From Planococcus beigongshangi (GTDB taxonomy: Bacteria; Bacillota; Bacilli; Bacillales_A; Planococcaceae), in the NCBI RefSeq assembly GCF_016820495.1, contig NZ_JADHDU010000004.1, positions 124,001-188,000 on the forward strand: a DNA stretch of 64,000 bases, read 5' to 3'. The translations under genes and the position numbers were made by a program. Positions 33,695 to 43,005 of the stretch are shown here, one piece after another. The first letter of the stretch is position 1; each line of letters starts with the position of its first letter. The notes under the pieces were generated by a model that saw only the letters and a list, made by a program, of their open reading frames with translations, did no database searches and was not told the origin of the DNA.

Positions 33695-34202
33695 CTGATC
33701 GGCCTGCCTTTTTTTTCTTCTGCGGAGTCCGTGCCTTCGAAAGGATGAAGGCGCCGGTCAAAAGAAGAAGGACAGCGCTGATATTCCATATGAGATCATA
33801 AGGCAGAAGATCGACATTGTATCTGATCTGATGGAGATTCAGCACTTTATGGTTGATCAGTCCATCGAAAAGCTGGAAAGCTCCCGCACCCAAAAATGAA
33901 GCGCCTATCCATTTTTTCAGCCAGAACGCATTTTTCCGCCGGAGATCCGCGACCATGAAAAGGGAAAAGATGGCGGCGAACCAGGCGAACGAGTTCAGCA
34001 GCCCATCGGAAAGGATGCCGATCCGGGTCGTTGCCAGATCATAAAAATGATGCCATTGCAGCAGTTGATGGAACACCACTTCATCCATAAAAGCGATCAG
34101 CCCGATTCCGAAAAACAGCCCCGACCCAAAATTCCGGCTGCTGTTCACGGCAGGGGCGCCGGTCTTGCCTGCAGAATTTGAAGTTGCCGGTTTAGTCGCC
34201 AT
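33687..34202 (-). CDS. DUF2243 membrane protein
   Basis: A 171-residue protein with about four membrane helices. FFGIGLIAFMDEVVFHQLLQWHHFYD is the DUF2243 signature. DUF2243 genes are commonly coupled to ctaG as here, so a part in copper handling or oxidase assembly is likely though not shown. AAAGGAG precedes the ATG. Confidence 0.87.
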   Translation of the reverse strand: MATKPATSNSAGKTGAPAVNSSRNFGSGLFFGIGLIAFMDEVVFHQLLQWHHFYDLATTRIGILSDGLLNSFAWFAAIFSLFMVADLRRKNAFWLKKWIGASFLGAGAFQLFDGLINHKVLNLHQIRYNVDLLPYDLIWNISAVLLLLTGAFILSKARTPQKKKKAGRSDA

Positions 34203-34305
34203 CGAATTCTCCTTTCACAACCTGGAATTTTAAACCCGCCATAAGAAATCGTTTCTCATCAATACCCCAAAGTCCAAGGGGTGAAGCCGAAATAAAGACA
34301 AATAA

Positions 34306-34350
34306 AAACGGAGAAGAAGATGCTCGGCTAAGAGCTCTTTTTCTCCGTTG
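34306..34350. terminator. hairpin terminator
   Basis: AACGGAGAAGAAGATGCTC pairs with GAGCTCTTTTTCTCCGTT, with a 6-base loop; downstream of ytoQ on the minus strand. Confidence 0.6.
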
Positions 34351-34363
34351 GTGAATGATTTCC

Positions 34364-34804
34364 TTATTCGAAAATATAGGACAGGGCTTTGATCGCCTGG
34401 TCGCATGTTTCCACTGTAGCGTTCGCTTTGGCGGAAAGCTCCTTCAGTGGATGGTGCAGTTTCTCCGGCCGGATAATAATAGTAGGTTTGCCTGATGCCA
34501 GTGCACTGCTTGCGTCCATCGCCGTATTCCATTGCTTGTATTGTTCGCCGAACAGCGCTATGACCAGATCCGCTTTTTGCATCAATACGGTCGTCCGCAG
34601 ATTATTGAAACTGGATGCAGCGGCATCTTTGGAAATCGCGTTCGGTTGTTCGCCCAGAATCTCTTCGCCGATATTGTCAGAACGGTCGTGGTTTTCCATC
34701 GGACCGACAAAATCGACCGGCAGATCGAGTGCCAGGGATTTCTTTTTGATTTCTTCACGCCATGTACTGTGAATTTCTCCTGCAAGATAAACGGTCAGTC
34801 TCAT
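34364..34804 (-). CDS. ytoQ: YtoQ family protein
   Basis: A 146-residue protein beginning MRLTVYLAGEIHSTWREEI, the YtoQ start, with a nucleoside-deoxyribosyltransferase-like Rossmann fold. NHDRSDNIGEEILGEQ and VLMQKADLVIALFGEQYKQWNTAMDAS are typical. Biochemical role not known to me. TTGGAGGGTG precedes the ATG. Confidence 0.85.
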   Translation of the reverse strand: MRLTVYLAGEIHSTWREEIKKKSLALDLPVDFVGPMENHDRSDNIGEEILGEQPNAISKDAAASSFNNLRTTVLMQKADLVIALFGEQYKQWNTAMDASSALASGKPTIIIRPEKLHHPLKELSAKANATVETCDQAIKALSYIFE

Positions 34805-34862
34805 GATTCACCCTCCAAAACCCATTTCCTTCAGTGTATCATACTTCCCGAAAGGAGTGGCT

Positions 34863-35084
34863 TCAGACAATCATGCGCTCTTTTTTGAAAATGGGAACGG
34901 CTGAAAGCACATTCTCCATCTTGAAAGTACGCTTCTCTTTCCGCAAAAAGCAATACGCCTGGAACGTTTCACCGCTCACTTTCAGGACTTTTACACGGCG
35001 TTTGCTGATGTCCCCGTCATTTGCCATATACATCATATCGATCAGCTGCTGGTACTTAAAAGCCTTCAGGATCTGTGCTTTCAT
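34863..35084 (-). CDS. small WYL-like protein
   Basis: A 73-residue protein starting at ATG 35084 behind AAGGAGGG. MKAQILKAFKYQQLIDMMYM, then ISKRRVKVLKVSGETFQAYCFLRKEKRTF, resembles a lone WYL-type beta fold as found in small Bacillales proteins. An upstream extension to 35222 is open but runs into the repeat element and is rejected. Function unknown. Confidence 0.7.
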   Translation of the reverse strand: MKAQILKAFKYQQLIDMMYMANDGDISKRRVKVLKVSGETFQAYCFLRKEKRTFKMENVLSAVPIFKKERMIV

Positions 35085-35125
35085 TTCATTTCCCTCCTTA
35101 ACAATATTTAATAAAAGTGTTGAAA

Positions 35126-35563
35126 ATCGATATTCCGCAAAACAGCTTCGCTTTCCATAAACCCATGCTCCTGCATCGCTGCGCTGTTTTGCTTCATACC
35201 TCTTGAGACATCTTTCAGCCACAAAAAGGTAAATAATATGCTATTTCTTTAGTTCAATTTATGAGATTAAAAATTTGCTGATACATATTACTTCTTCGCC
35301 GGTTTCGATACCAAGTTAACTCGGACCATCGTCCGAGTGGGTCTCTCAGAACTTCGCCAGCACAAGAGGGGACTCTGCCACCTTGTCTCATCTCCAGAAG
35401 TAAACTTCAGCAAAGGCGCGGTTCCGGATTGGCCGAAGCAATAAGACGAGTGTTCTTCTCGGCTTATTGCGGGAGGCAAGGTGTGCCATACGAAGATGGC
35501 GCCTCCTTTGCGACGAGCGTAGCGGTGGAGCATAATCTTTGCACTGTCCATAGCGCCAAAGCG
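35126..35563. repeat. structured intergenic element, long copy (438 bp)
   Basis: Its first 31 bp and last 30 bp are identical to those of a 140-bp element at 57298-57437. Inside are inverted arms GCAAAACAGC / GCTGTTTTGC, ACTCGGAC / GTCCGAGT and GCAATAAG / CTTATTGC. An 87-codon minus-strand frame (35288-35551) crosses the hairpins and lacks a ribosome site, so I do not call it a gene. The remaining bases up to 35700 hold nothing I can name except the sbcD ribosome site. Confidence 0.7.
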
Positions 35564-35700
35564 TTATATCTATTTATATTTTATTTATACAGAACGCTTG
35601 TTCTCATTATAAACCTAATTACCCCCTAAAACAACTAAACAGAATCGTGTATAATGGAACGAACATATATTCTTTTCAGAGCAAAGAGAGGAGCCAAACC

Positions 35701-36867
35701 ATGAAGATTTTTCACACGGCCGACTGGCATTTAGGAAAGCTCATCCAGGGGATTTACATGACGGAGGAACAGCGATACGCGCTGCAGCAATTTATAGATG
35801 CGATCAAAACGGAAAAACCGGATGCGGTGATCATTGCGGGGGACTTGTACGACCGCGCAGTGCCTCCTACAGATGCAGTCAATCTGCTCGACGAATTATT
35901 GGCGAAAATCGTTCTGGAACTTGAGACTCCAGTGCTAGCGGTCGCCGGGAACCATGACAGTCCGGGACGCCTCAATTTCGGCAGCCGCCTGATGAAAGAT
36001 AAGGGCATTCACATTGCGGGGCATGTGAAAAAAGATGCGCAGCCGGTCGTACTCCAAGACGAACATGGCGAAGTGCATTTCCACCTGGTGCCGTATACCG
36101 ATCCATCGATGGTCCGTTATATTTTCGATGATCCGGCGATCCGGACACATGATGACGCACTGAAAGCGATCACTGATCATATCAAAACGTCGTGGAACCC
36201 TTCAGTGCGCCACGTCTTTGTCGGTCATGCGTTCGTGACTTCCCATGGTGAACAGGAAGAGAATACAAGTGATTCCGAGCGTCCACTGGCGATCGGAGGG
36301 GCGGAGCACGTCAGCGCGGCCCATTTGGAAGAGTTCCATTACTCGGCGCTCGGCCATTTGCATAAAGCCCATTTTGTGCGGAATGAAACCATCCGTTACG
36401 CGGGGTCTCCTTTGAAATATTCAATTTCGGAAGAACATCACCAAAAAGGATACTTGGTGGTTGAACTGGATAGCGACGGAAATGCGACCATTGAAAAAAG
36501 GCTGCTGGAACCGCGCCGCAATATGCGCCGGGTGGAAGGCACAATTGATGAAATCCTTCGTCACGAAGTGAGTGAGGATTTTGTCTTCGTGACTTTGCTT
36601 GACGATGCGCCGGTCCTGTTTCCGATGGAGAAGGTCCGTTCCGTTTACCCGAACGCAATGCATGTCGAAAGGAAGAATTTTGTCAGGGAGGCATCGGAAG
36701 GTGACGGAGAGTCGCGCCGTCAGATGGATTCCCTGTCTTTATTCCATGCATTTTACGAAGAAGTGAAAGGCGAAAGAGCGACGGATGAAACTGCGGCGAT
36801 TTTCGAAGAAGTGCTGCAGGAATTCCTGCAGGAAGAGCCTGCTGAAAAAGAAGAGGTGAAAGCATGA
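35701..36867 (+). CDS. sbcD: exonuclease SbcCD subunit D
   Basis: A 388-residue metallophosphoesterase, the nuclease half of SbcCD (Mre11 homologue), which trims hairpins and protein-blocked ends. The five metal-binding motifs are in order: HTADWHLGK, GDLYDRAVPP, GNHDSPGR, GHAF and LGHLH. Start: ATG 35701 behind GAGAGGAG; a longer frame to 35647 has none. Its stop overlaps the sbcC ATG. Confidence 0.95.
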   Translation: MKIFHTADWHLGKLIQGIYMTEEQRYALQQFIDAIKTEKPDAVIIAGDLYDRAVPPTDAVNLLDELLAKIVLELETPVLAVAGNHDSPGRLNFGSRLMKDKGIHIAGHVKKDAQPVVLQDEHGEVHFHLVPYTDPSMVRYIFDDPAIRTHDDALKAITDHIKTSWNPSVRHVFVGHAFVTSHGEQEENTSDSERPLAIGGAEHVSAAHLEEFHYSALGHLHKAHFVRNETIRYAGSPLKYSISEEHHQKGYLVVELDSDGNATIEKRLLEPRRNMRRVEGTIDEILRHEVSEDFVFVTLLDDAPVLFPMEKVRSVYPNAMHVERKNFVREASEGDGESRRQMDSLSLFHAFYEEVKGERATDETAAIFEEVLQEFLQEEPAEKEEVKA

Positions 36868-39800
36868 GACCTTTAAAATTGAAGCTGACAGCATTCGGCC
36901 CTTACAAGGAGACGGAAACAATCGACTTTAATGATCTCCGGGAAAATCGGCTGTTCGTCATTTCCGGCAGCACCGGAGCCGGAAAGACGACGATTTTTGA
37001 CGGTATCTCGTTTGCGCTGTACGGCGGAGCAAGCGGTTCGGACCGCAGCGAAACGCGCAATCTGCGGAGTGACTTCGCGGATGATGCCGTGCATACCTGT
37101 GTCGAGATGGAATTCGAGATACACAATCAGAGATACCGGATTCTGCGCCAGATGCCGCACGTCAAAAAGGGGAATAAAAGCCCGACTGGTGAACGCTATG
37201 AATTTTTCGAGATTCATAAAGACGGCGAAAAGCCATGTGTGGAACGGCAGATCGTGTCGGAGATCAACCAGCGCGTCGAAGAGATCCTGGGGCTGACGCA
37301 AAATCAGTTCAGCCAGATTGTTATGCTGCCGCAGGGGGAATTCCGTAAATTGCTGACGTCTGAAACGGATAATAAGGAAGAGATCCTGCGCCGCATCTTC
37401 AAGACCGAACCGTATAAAATGATCAGCGAACGGCTGAAACAAAAGCGCGACGCGGCAAAAGAAGCGTATATGCTGGAAGCGCAAGTGCTGAACGGGCATC
37501 TTCGCAGCATCGGATCTTCGCTTCCGGAACGGGAATCCGAATTGTTCGAAGTGCTAGGGAGAGAACAGCCCAATATCCATCAGATCCTGTCGGCACTCCA
37601 GCTGGAAACAGCCTTTTATAAAGAGAAGATCGCGGATGACCAAATTCAGCACGAAACGCTGTATAAAAAGCATCAGGAAAAACTCGAAAGCTATCACGAG
37701 GCGAAAAAATGGAATGGACGTTTTGATGAAAAGCTTGAAAAAGAGCAGCGCTACAAAGCCTTGACGGAACAGCTGCCGGCAATCGCTGGAAAAGAAAAAG
37801 CGGTGCAGCAGGCGGAGCGCGCAGGTTTTATTGCCAATATCGAAAATCTTTACCGGGAACTTGGAGTCAATGAGACGGAAAAACGCAGATTGCTCGACCG
37901 GGCGGTGGAGGAAGCACAGCAGGCGGAACAGGCGAAACTGGCGGCAGAAGGGAAATTCCTCGAGCAGCAGGGCCGCGACGACGAGCGGTCGGCTGCACAG
38001 GACCGGGTGCTGCGTCTTCAGCAATTATTGCCGCAGGTGCAGGAGTTGGCGGCGAAAGAAAAAGAAGTCGCCGTTTTGAGCAGCGCCGCTCAGGACGCCG
38101 AACAGCGTTTTCAGGCAATCGAACAGCAATTAACCGCTAAAAAACAGCAGAAAATTGCTGCAGCCGAAAAGGTCAATGAACTGGAGAAACTGACCGACAG
38201 CTTTGACAGCAAGCCCGAAGAACTCAGAGCGGCAGAGGATCGCCTGCGCGTCGCCGGTGAATTGCTGGCTGTACAGACGGAAGTGGATGCCCAGCAAGCC
38301 GTGAGGGATCAAAAAGAAGCGGTATACAGCGAAGCGCTGACGAACTATAAAGAGATCGAAGAGAGCTGGTTTGCCGACCAGGCGCATCTTCTTGCTGAGC
38401 AATTGACAGACGGCGAAGCCTGCCCGGTTTGCGGCAGCCATGAGCATCCTGTAAAACACCAGGGAGCGCGGGGGGCGGCTGTTTCAAAAGAGCAGCTGGA
38501 TCAGGAGAAATCCCGTTTGGATACGCTGGATAACGCTTACCGAAATGCTGCGGCGCGCCTTGTTTCATTGGATGAGCAGTGGAGCCGCAAAAAAGCGGAG
38601 GCGAAAGAGCGGGGCATTGCGGAAGCAGCTGAAGAGATAGCTTCGCTGGAGCAAGCCAAACAGCAATTAGAGGAAGATGTGCAAACATTGCAGCGCTGTA
38701 AAACGGAACTGCGCGAATGGAAAACGAAGCTTGCGGATTTGGTGGAGGAGACGGAGACAGCCGAGCAGAGCCGCTCGCTTCTCCTGATGGAAATGAATGA
38801 TAAGAAATCCGCTGCTGAATCGGCGAAAGCGGTGCTGGCTGAAAAACTGGCGTCGATCCCGGAAGAGATGCGTTCGCTTGCCGTTCTGGAGCGGCGAATT
38901 CGCCAGGCAATCGCTGAAAGAGACGATATGGAGAGAGTCTGGAAGGCGGCACAGGACTTATTCCAGGGAGCGAAAGAACGTTTGGCTTCAGCAGCAATGG
39001 CGTTGCAGCATTCGAAAACGGCTGCTGACGAAATGACTGCCAAGCACCAAAAAGCGGAAGCGGAATTCAAGGATGCGTTGGAGAAATCGGAATTTGAAAC
39101 GGAAGACGCGTACCAGCGGGCGAAAATGCGCGATTCGGACATGGAAGAGATGAAACAGCAGATCACGCGTTTCAACCAGGACCGCCACACCCTTGAGCAG
39201 CAGATCAGCGAGCTCACTGAACTGCTCGCTGGACGCAAAAATGAAGACTTGTCCCTGGTGGAAGCGGAACTCGAACAATTGAAAACCGATTATGAACAGG
39301 CGTTATCGAAGTTGAATCATTCGAAGGATTGCTGCGCGAAAGGCGAAGCTTTGATGGAACAGATCAACGGAGCTGTCGAAGGGGCGGCCGAAGCCGAAGC
39401 GCAATTGAACCGGGTGGCGGATCTGCACGATATGATCCGCGGACAGAACAGCCTCAAAATTTCGTTTGAGCGTTATTTGCAGATTGAATACCTGGAACAG
39501 ATTATCCAGGCAGCCAATGAACGCCTGCGCAATTTGTCGAACGGGCAGTTCTATCTGATCCGCAGCGACAGGCAGGAAGCCCGCGGCAAACAGAGCGGCC
39601 TCGGCCTCGATGTCTATGATTCCTATACGGGGCAGACACGCGACGTCAAAACCTTGTCCGGCGGCGAAAAATTCAATGCCTCTCTTTGTCTGGCGCTTGG
39701 CATGGCTGACGTCATTCAAAGCTTCCAAGGAAATGTTTCCATCGACACCATGTTCATCGATGAAGGATTCGGTTCACTCGATGAAGAATCGCTGAATAAA

Positions 39801-39950
39801 TCGATCGAGACATTGATTGATCTGCAGCGTTCCGGCCGCATGATCGGCGTCATTTCACATGTCCAGGAACTGAAGGCGGCAATACCGGCGATTCTGGAAG
39901 TAAGAAAGTCGAAGGAAGGCTTCAGTAAGACGAGTTTCCATATTAAATAG
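36864..39950 (+). CDS. sbcC: exonuclease SbcCD subunit C
   Basis: A 1028-residue SMC/Rad50-type ATPase. Walker A GSTGAGKTT is near residue 37; LTQNQFSQIVMLPQGEFRKLL follows; long coiled coils occupy about 190-500 and 540-860; the zinc hook CPVCGSHEHP sits near residue 519 between them; LSGGEKFNASLCLALG (near 930) and MFIDEGFGSLDEESL (near 963) are the ABC signature and Walker B. AGAGGTGAAAGC precedes the ATG inside sbcD. Length and layout are normal for the family. Confidence 0.95.
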   Translation: MRPLKLKLTAFGPYKETETIDFNDLRENRLFVISGSTGAGKTTIFDGISFALYGGASGSDRSETRNLRSDFADDAVHTCVEMEFEIHNQRYRILRQMPHVKKGNKSPTGERYEFFEIHKDGEKPCVERQIVSEINQRVEEILGLTQNQFSQIVMLPQGEFRKLLTSETDNKEEILRRIFKTEPYKMISERLKQKRDAAKEAYMLEAQVLNGHLRSIGSSLPERESELFEVLGREQPNIHQILSALQLETAFYKEKIADDQIQHETLYKKHQEKLESYHEAKKWNGRFDEKLEKEQRYKALTEQLPAIAGKEKAVQQAERAGFIANIENLYRELGVNETEKRRLLDRAVEEAQQAEQAKLAAEGKFLEQQGRDDERSAAQDRVLRLQQLLPQVQELAAKEKEVAVLSSAAQDAEQRFQAIEQQLTAKKQQKIAAAEKVNELEKLTDSFDSKPEELRAAEDRLRVAGELLAVQTEVDAQQAVRDQKEAVYSEALTNYKEIEESWFADQAHLLAEQLTDGEACPVCGSHEHPVKHQGARGAAVSKEQLDQEKSRLDTLDNAYRNAAARLVSLDEQWSRKKAEAKERGIAEAAEEIASLEQAKQQLEEDVQTLQRCKTELREWKTKLADLVEETETAEQSRSLLLMEMNDKKSAAESAKAVLAEKLASIPEEMRSLAVLERRIRQAIAERDDMERVWKAAQDLFQGAKERLASAAMALQHSKTAADEMTAKHQKAEAEFKDALEKSEFETEDAYQRAKMRDSDMEEMKQQITRFNQDRHTLEQQISELTELLAGRKNEDLSLVEAELEQLKTDYEQALSKLNHSKDCCAKGEALMEQINGAVEGAAEAEAQLNRVADLHDMIRGQNSLKISFERYLQIEYLEQIIQAANERLRNLSNGQFYLIRSDRQEARGKQSGLGLDVYDSYTGQTRDVKTLSGGEKFNASLCLALGMADVIQSFQGNVSIDTMFIDEGFGSLDEESLNKSIETLIDLQRSGRMIGVISHVQELKAAIPAILEVRKSKEGFSKTSFHIK

Positions 39951-40030
39951 CAGGATTTCCGATTTAGAGTTTAAAACCCTTCCGGAGCGTGAATGGAGTA
40001 AGTAACAGGTAATTTCCGGAAGGTGATTGA

Positions 40031-40708
40031 ATGGATTTGGTGTTATTCTTTATTCTCACAGCCGTCTATATCGGGCTGGTTGTCTGGGCAGTGGCAAGGC
40101 AGAAGAAATGGACGCTGATGGCGGCCGTTTATCTGGTGCTGTTCGGTTTGGTCTATGACAATGGCATTATTGCGCTCGGGAAATTCATAGGCGAAGGTGC
40201 GCTATTGGAAACGCTCAATGCCCTGCGTTTCTGGATCCATGCCTTACTGACGCCGGCATTGGTGCTGTTTTCGCTTGGTGCCCTGCGCGCTGCCGGAGTC
40301 GATTGGGCGAGAAAATCGTGGGCGCTCTACAGTGCAATTGCGCTTTTTATCATCGGGATTGTGATTGAAATCTGGCAGGTGACCTGGGGGACGGAACTGG
40401 AGCCGGTCAGGGAATATGGCGTCTTGAAATACGCTTCAGCTGAGGAGATTTCCGGACCGCCGGTAATGATCCTATTGGTATCAGCCGCTTTACTGATTGC
40501 GGGGGCGATTGTCTGGAAGAAGGCAGGCTGGCCGTGGATGTTCGCCGGTGCGGTCATCATGGGCATCGGCAGCAGCGTGACGATTCCGGTCGACAGTGCC
40601 GCTGTGACGAATATTTTCGAACTGATTCTCCTGACTTCGCTTGTGTGGACGAAGATCCATTTGGAAACAAAGCATACAACATCCGAAAGAGGTCCTACTC
40701 ATGAATAA
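40031..40708 (+). CDS. hypothetical membrane protein, 225 residues
   Basis: A 225-residue protein with about seven hydrophobic helices and short loops, beginning MDLVLFFILTAVYIGLVVWA. GGAAGGTG precedes the ATG. I do not recognise the family. Its stop overlaps the start of a second small membrane protein, so the two probably work or at least are translated together. Confidence 0.7.
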   Translation: MDLVLFFILTAVYIGLVVWAVARQKKWTLMAAVYLVLFGLVYDNGIIALGKFIGEGALLETLNALRFWIHALLTPALVLFSLGALRAAGVDWARKSWALYSAIALFIIGIVIEIWQVTWGTELEPVREYGVLKYASAEEISGPPVMILLVSAALLIAGAIVWKKAGWPWMFAGAVIMGIGSSVTIPVDSAAVTNIFELILLTSLVWTKIHLETKHTTSERGPTHE

Positions 40709-40916
40709 ATTCAGCTACCGATCAAGATTATTATATTTCGGCTTGATTGCGCTCGCCAGTCTGGCATTCTTTGTGCTTCAGCTATACGCTGTACTGAACA
40801 GTGATACCGGAACCGGTTCATACGTTTTACTTGTATTATGGGGCCTGATGGTGGCATTTGGCCTGGGCGGGATGATTTACTCAATTTCAAGAAATAGAAA
40901 GGGACGCGGACGATGA
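40701..40916 (+). CDS. small membrane protein, 71 residues
   Basis: A 71-residue protein with two membrane helices (about residues 10-29 and 38-58) and a basic tail RNRKGRGR. AGAGGT precedes the ATG, which overlaps the end of the previous gene by 8 bp. Unknown function. Confidence 0.7.
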   Translation: MNKFSYRSRLLYFGLIALASLAFFVLQLYAVLNSDTGTGSYVLLVLWGLMVAFGLGGMIYSISRNRKGRGR

Positions 40917-40987
40917 GTCTGCGTTTTTCTTTATTTTTCGAAAAAAGTGAATTTAGCGGTAAGTTTGCAAATACAGGAGAAGGCAAT

Positions 40988-42301
40988 ATGTATGATAAAG
41001 TGTTTTTATCAGAAAAAGCGGGAGTGAAAAAGATGACAAAGAAATTGAATCCTGAAGAAGTCATAGGATTGATCGATAAAGGCGCGGATATCATCATTCC
41101 GATTGCCAACGGTGAACCGATCCAATTGCTGGATATGCTGGAAGAAAACGCGGACCGATTGCAGGACGTGAAGATCCATCAGATGCTGGCATTGCGCGAA
41201 CGCAGTTACATTAAAGGCGAGCTGGCACAATTAAAGCATGTTTCCTATTTCCTGAGCGGCGCGACACGGAAAGTCTATCAGCAGGCTAAGATGGAATTGA
41301 TCCCGAATAATTTCCACGAAGTGCCGAAGATGCTGAAGAAGGTTACGAAAATGTCGATGATCATGACAGTGGCATCCCCTATGGATGAGCACGGTTATTT
41401 CACTTTCGGCACACAAGCTGATTATATCGCTGAATTTGTCGGTGAAGTTCCATTTATCCTTGAAGTGAATGAGAACATGCCGAGAACTTATGGACAAAAC
41501 CAGATCCACATCAGCCAAATCGCCGGTTTTGTCGAGCATCATGCACCGCTGATGGAGGAAAAAGCCGGAGAAATCAGCGATAAGGACCTGTTGATCGCCT
41601 CTTCGATCATCGAAGACATCAAAGACGGCGATACGCTGCAGATCGGCATCGGTTCAGTGCCGAACGCCGTCATCAGCATGCTGAAAGATCACCGCCATTT
41701 GGGCATCCATACGGAAATGCTGCCGGACGGAGTAGTCGATCTGATCAAAGCGGGAGCGGTCGACGGCACGCGCAAATTTACAAATCGCGGTAAAGTGGTC
41801 GCCACTTTCGCTTATGGTTCGAAGAAGCTCTATGATTTCATTGATAATAATCCGGTCGTTGAGTTCCTGCCGGTCAGTAAAGTCAATGACCCAAGGGAGA
41901 TCGCGCTGGAGAAGAACATTGTCTCGATCAATGCCACGACGGAAGTGGATCTGTTCGGCCAATGTGCTTCTGAAACAGTCGGCGGCAAATATTATTCATC
42001 AAGCGGCGGGCAGATCGACTTTGCCCGAGGCGTGCGTTTTGCTGAAAACGGCAAAGGCTATATCTGCATGGCTTCGACTGTCAAAGGCGACACGATGTCG
42101 CGCATCAAGCTGAATCTGACGCCGGGCTCAGTGGTCACCACCGTCAAAAACGACGTGGATAATATCGTTACGGAATACGGCATCGCCCGTCTCCACGGCG
42201 TCTCCATCTCTGAACGCGCCAAGCGCCTGATCAGCATCGCACATCCGAATTTCCGCGAAGAGTTGCTGTTTGACGCGAAGAAGAACGGGATTATCATTTA
42301 A
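40988..42301 (+). CDS. acetyl-CoA hydrolase/transferase family protein
   Basis: A family-I CoA-transferase-fold protein of 437 residues from ATG 40988 (AGGAGAAGG upstream); ATG 41032 with GGGAG is an equally possible start, giving 422 residues. LEVNENMPRTYG and LQIGIGSVPNAVISML are the two conserved family blocks, and later GGQIDFARGVRFAENGKGYICM matches the C-terminal domain. It would move CoA between acetate-like acids or hydrolyse acetyl-CoA. No partner genes identify the substrate. Confidence 0.87.
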   Translation: MYDKVFLSEKAGVKKMTKKLNPEEVIGLIDKGADIIIPIANGEPIQLLDMLEENADRLQDVKIHQMLALRERSYIKGELAQLKHVSYFLSGATRKVYQQAKMELIPNNFHEVPKMLKKVTKMSMIMTVASPMDEHGYFTFGTQADYIAEFVGEVPFILEVNENMPRTYGQNQIHISQIAGFVEHHAPLMEEKAGEISDKDLLIASSIIEDIKDGDTLQIGIGSVPNAVISMLKDHRHLGIHTEMLPDGVVDLIKAGAVDGTRKFTNRGKVVATFAYGSKKLYDFIDNNPVVEFLPVSKVNDPREIALEKNIVSINATTEVDLFGQCASETVGGKYYSSSGGQIDFARGVRFAENGKGYICMASTVKGDTMSRIKLNLTPGSVVTTVKNDVDNIVTEYGIARLHGVSISERAKRLISIAHPNFREELLFDAKKNGIII

Positions 42302-42316
42302 CATAAGATTTACCTG

Positions 42317-42352
42317 ACCCGGGGACAGCGCTGCTGTTTCCGGGTTTTTTTG
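42317..42352 (+). terminator. intrinsic terminator
   Basis: ACCCGG / CCGGGT outer stem with inner ACAGC / GCTGT, then seven Ts. Confidence 0.75.
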
Positions 42353-42502
42353 AGGTAAAAATTTATTGTTCTATCCATATGAGTAAACCGCATTAATAGA
42401 GCGGATCGGGCGGCGGCAAAGCACGCCGCTGGATCGGTGGACTTCTCTTTTTTGTTAACAAAATTATGCAGATTAATTTTTCGTAGGTCAAATTAATGAA
42501 AT

Positions 42503-42587
42503 AGAAAGTATTTGAGGAATTTTGGAAAGTATTTGAGCTGAATTGGAAAGTATTTCGCCCGTTTTGGAAAGTATATCCAAATAATGG
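42503..42587. repeat. 21-bp tandem array A, core GGAAAGTATTT (4 units)
   Basis: Units start at 42503, 42524, 42545 and 42566, exactly 21 bp apart. The first is degenerate (AGAAAG) and the last ends with the terminal signature GTATATCCAAATAATGG. Part of a 930-bp gene-free island (42302-43234). Confidence 0.9.
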
Positions 42588-42655
42588 GAATAAAGATTTC
42601 GCGGTCGTATCAAATCAGGGCTGATTTCCTTTTAGAAACTGCTGGAAATCGCAAC

Positions 42656-42740
42656 GGACAGTATTTCAGCTCCAGTGGACAGTATTTCGATGCTAGTGGA
42701 CAGTATTTCGCCTTTAGTGGACAGTATATCCAAAGAACTG
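42656..42740. repeat. 21-bp tandem array B, core GGACAGTATTT (4 units)
   Basis: Units start at 42656, 42677, 42698 and 42719. The last unit again reads GTATATCCAAA followed by GAACTGG. Confidence 0.9.
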
Positions 42741-42865
42741 GAAATTCGGACCGACAAATCCTCTCCATCGACAACACTTTCCTCGCTTTGCATGCCCCAG
42801 TGGATGGTTTTCGCGAAGCGAAGACCATCCAGAGAACATTTGCGCCAACAAATGTTCTTTCATTT
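42719..42865. repeat. double-hairpin element, copy 1 (147 bp)
   Basis: It begins with the terminal unit of array B and contains two successive hairpins: GGATGGTTTTCGC / GCGAAGACCATCC with a 3-base loop, and AGAACATTTG / CAAATGTTCT with loop CGCCAA. Nearly identical to 42985-43130. Confidence 0.9.
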
Positions 42866-42902
42866 CTATGATCTGTTGGTTTTTTGTGTGAGAAATGAGT
42901 CC

Positions 42903-43005
42903 GGATAGTATTTCTCATTTCCGGATAGTATTTTAGCCAATCCGGATAGTATTTTCAGAACCCGGATAGTATTATGTCCGATCCGGACAGTATATCCAAA
43001 TAACT
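42903..43005. repeat. 20/21-bp tandem array C, core GGATAGTATTT (5 units)
   Basis: Units start at 42903, 42923, 42944, 42964 and 42985 (spacing 20, 21, 20, 21). The last unit switches to GGACAGTATATCCAAAT, the same terminal signature as in the other two arrays. Confidence 0.9.

Noticed and set aside
35288-35551. 87-codon minus-strand frame in the intergenic element
   Set aside because: It crosses several inverted repeats, lacks a ribosome site and is absent from the short copy of the element.
42584-42871. 95-codon frame with SGQYF repeats in the repeat island
   Set aside because: Created by array B and by the hairpin element; no start signal and it runs through perfect hairpins.
42503-43005. 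CRISPR array
   Set aside because: Repeats are only about 11 bp with tails of 8-10 bp, total period 21 bp; no leader and no cas genes. Too short for CRISPR spacers.
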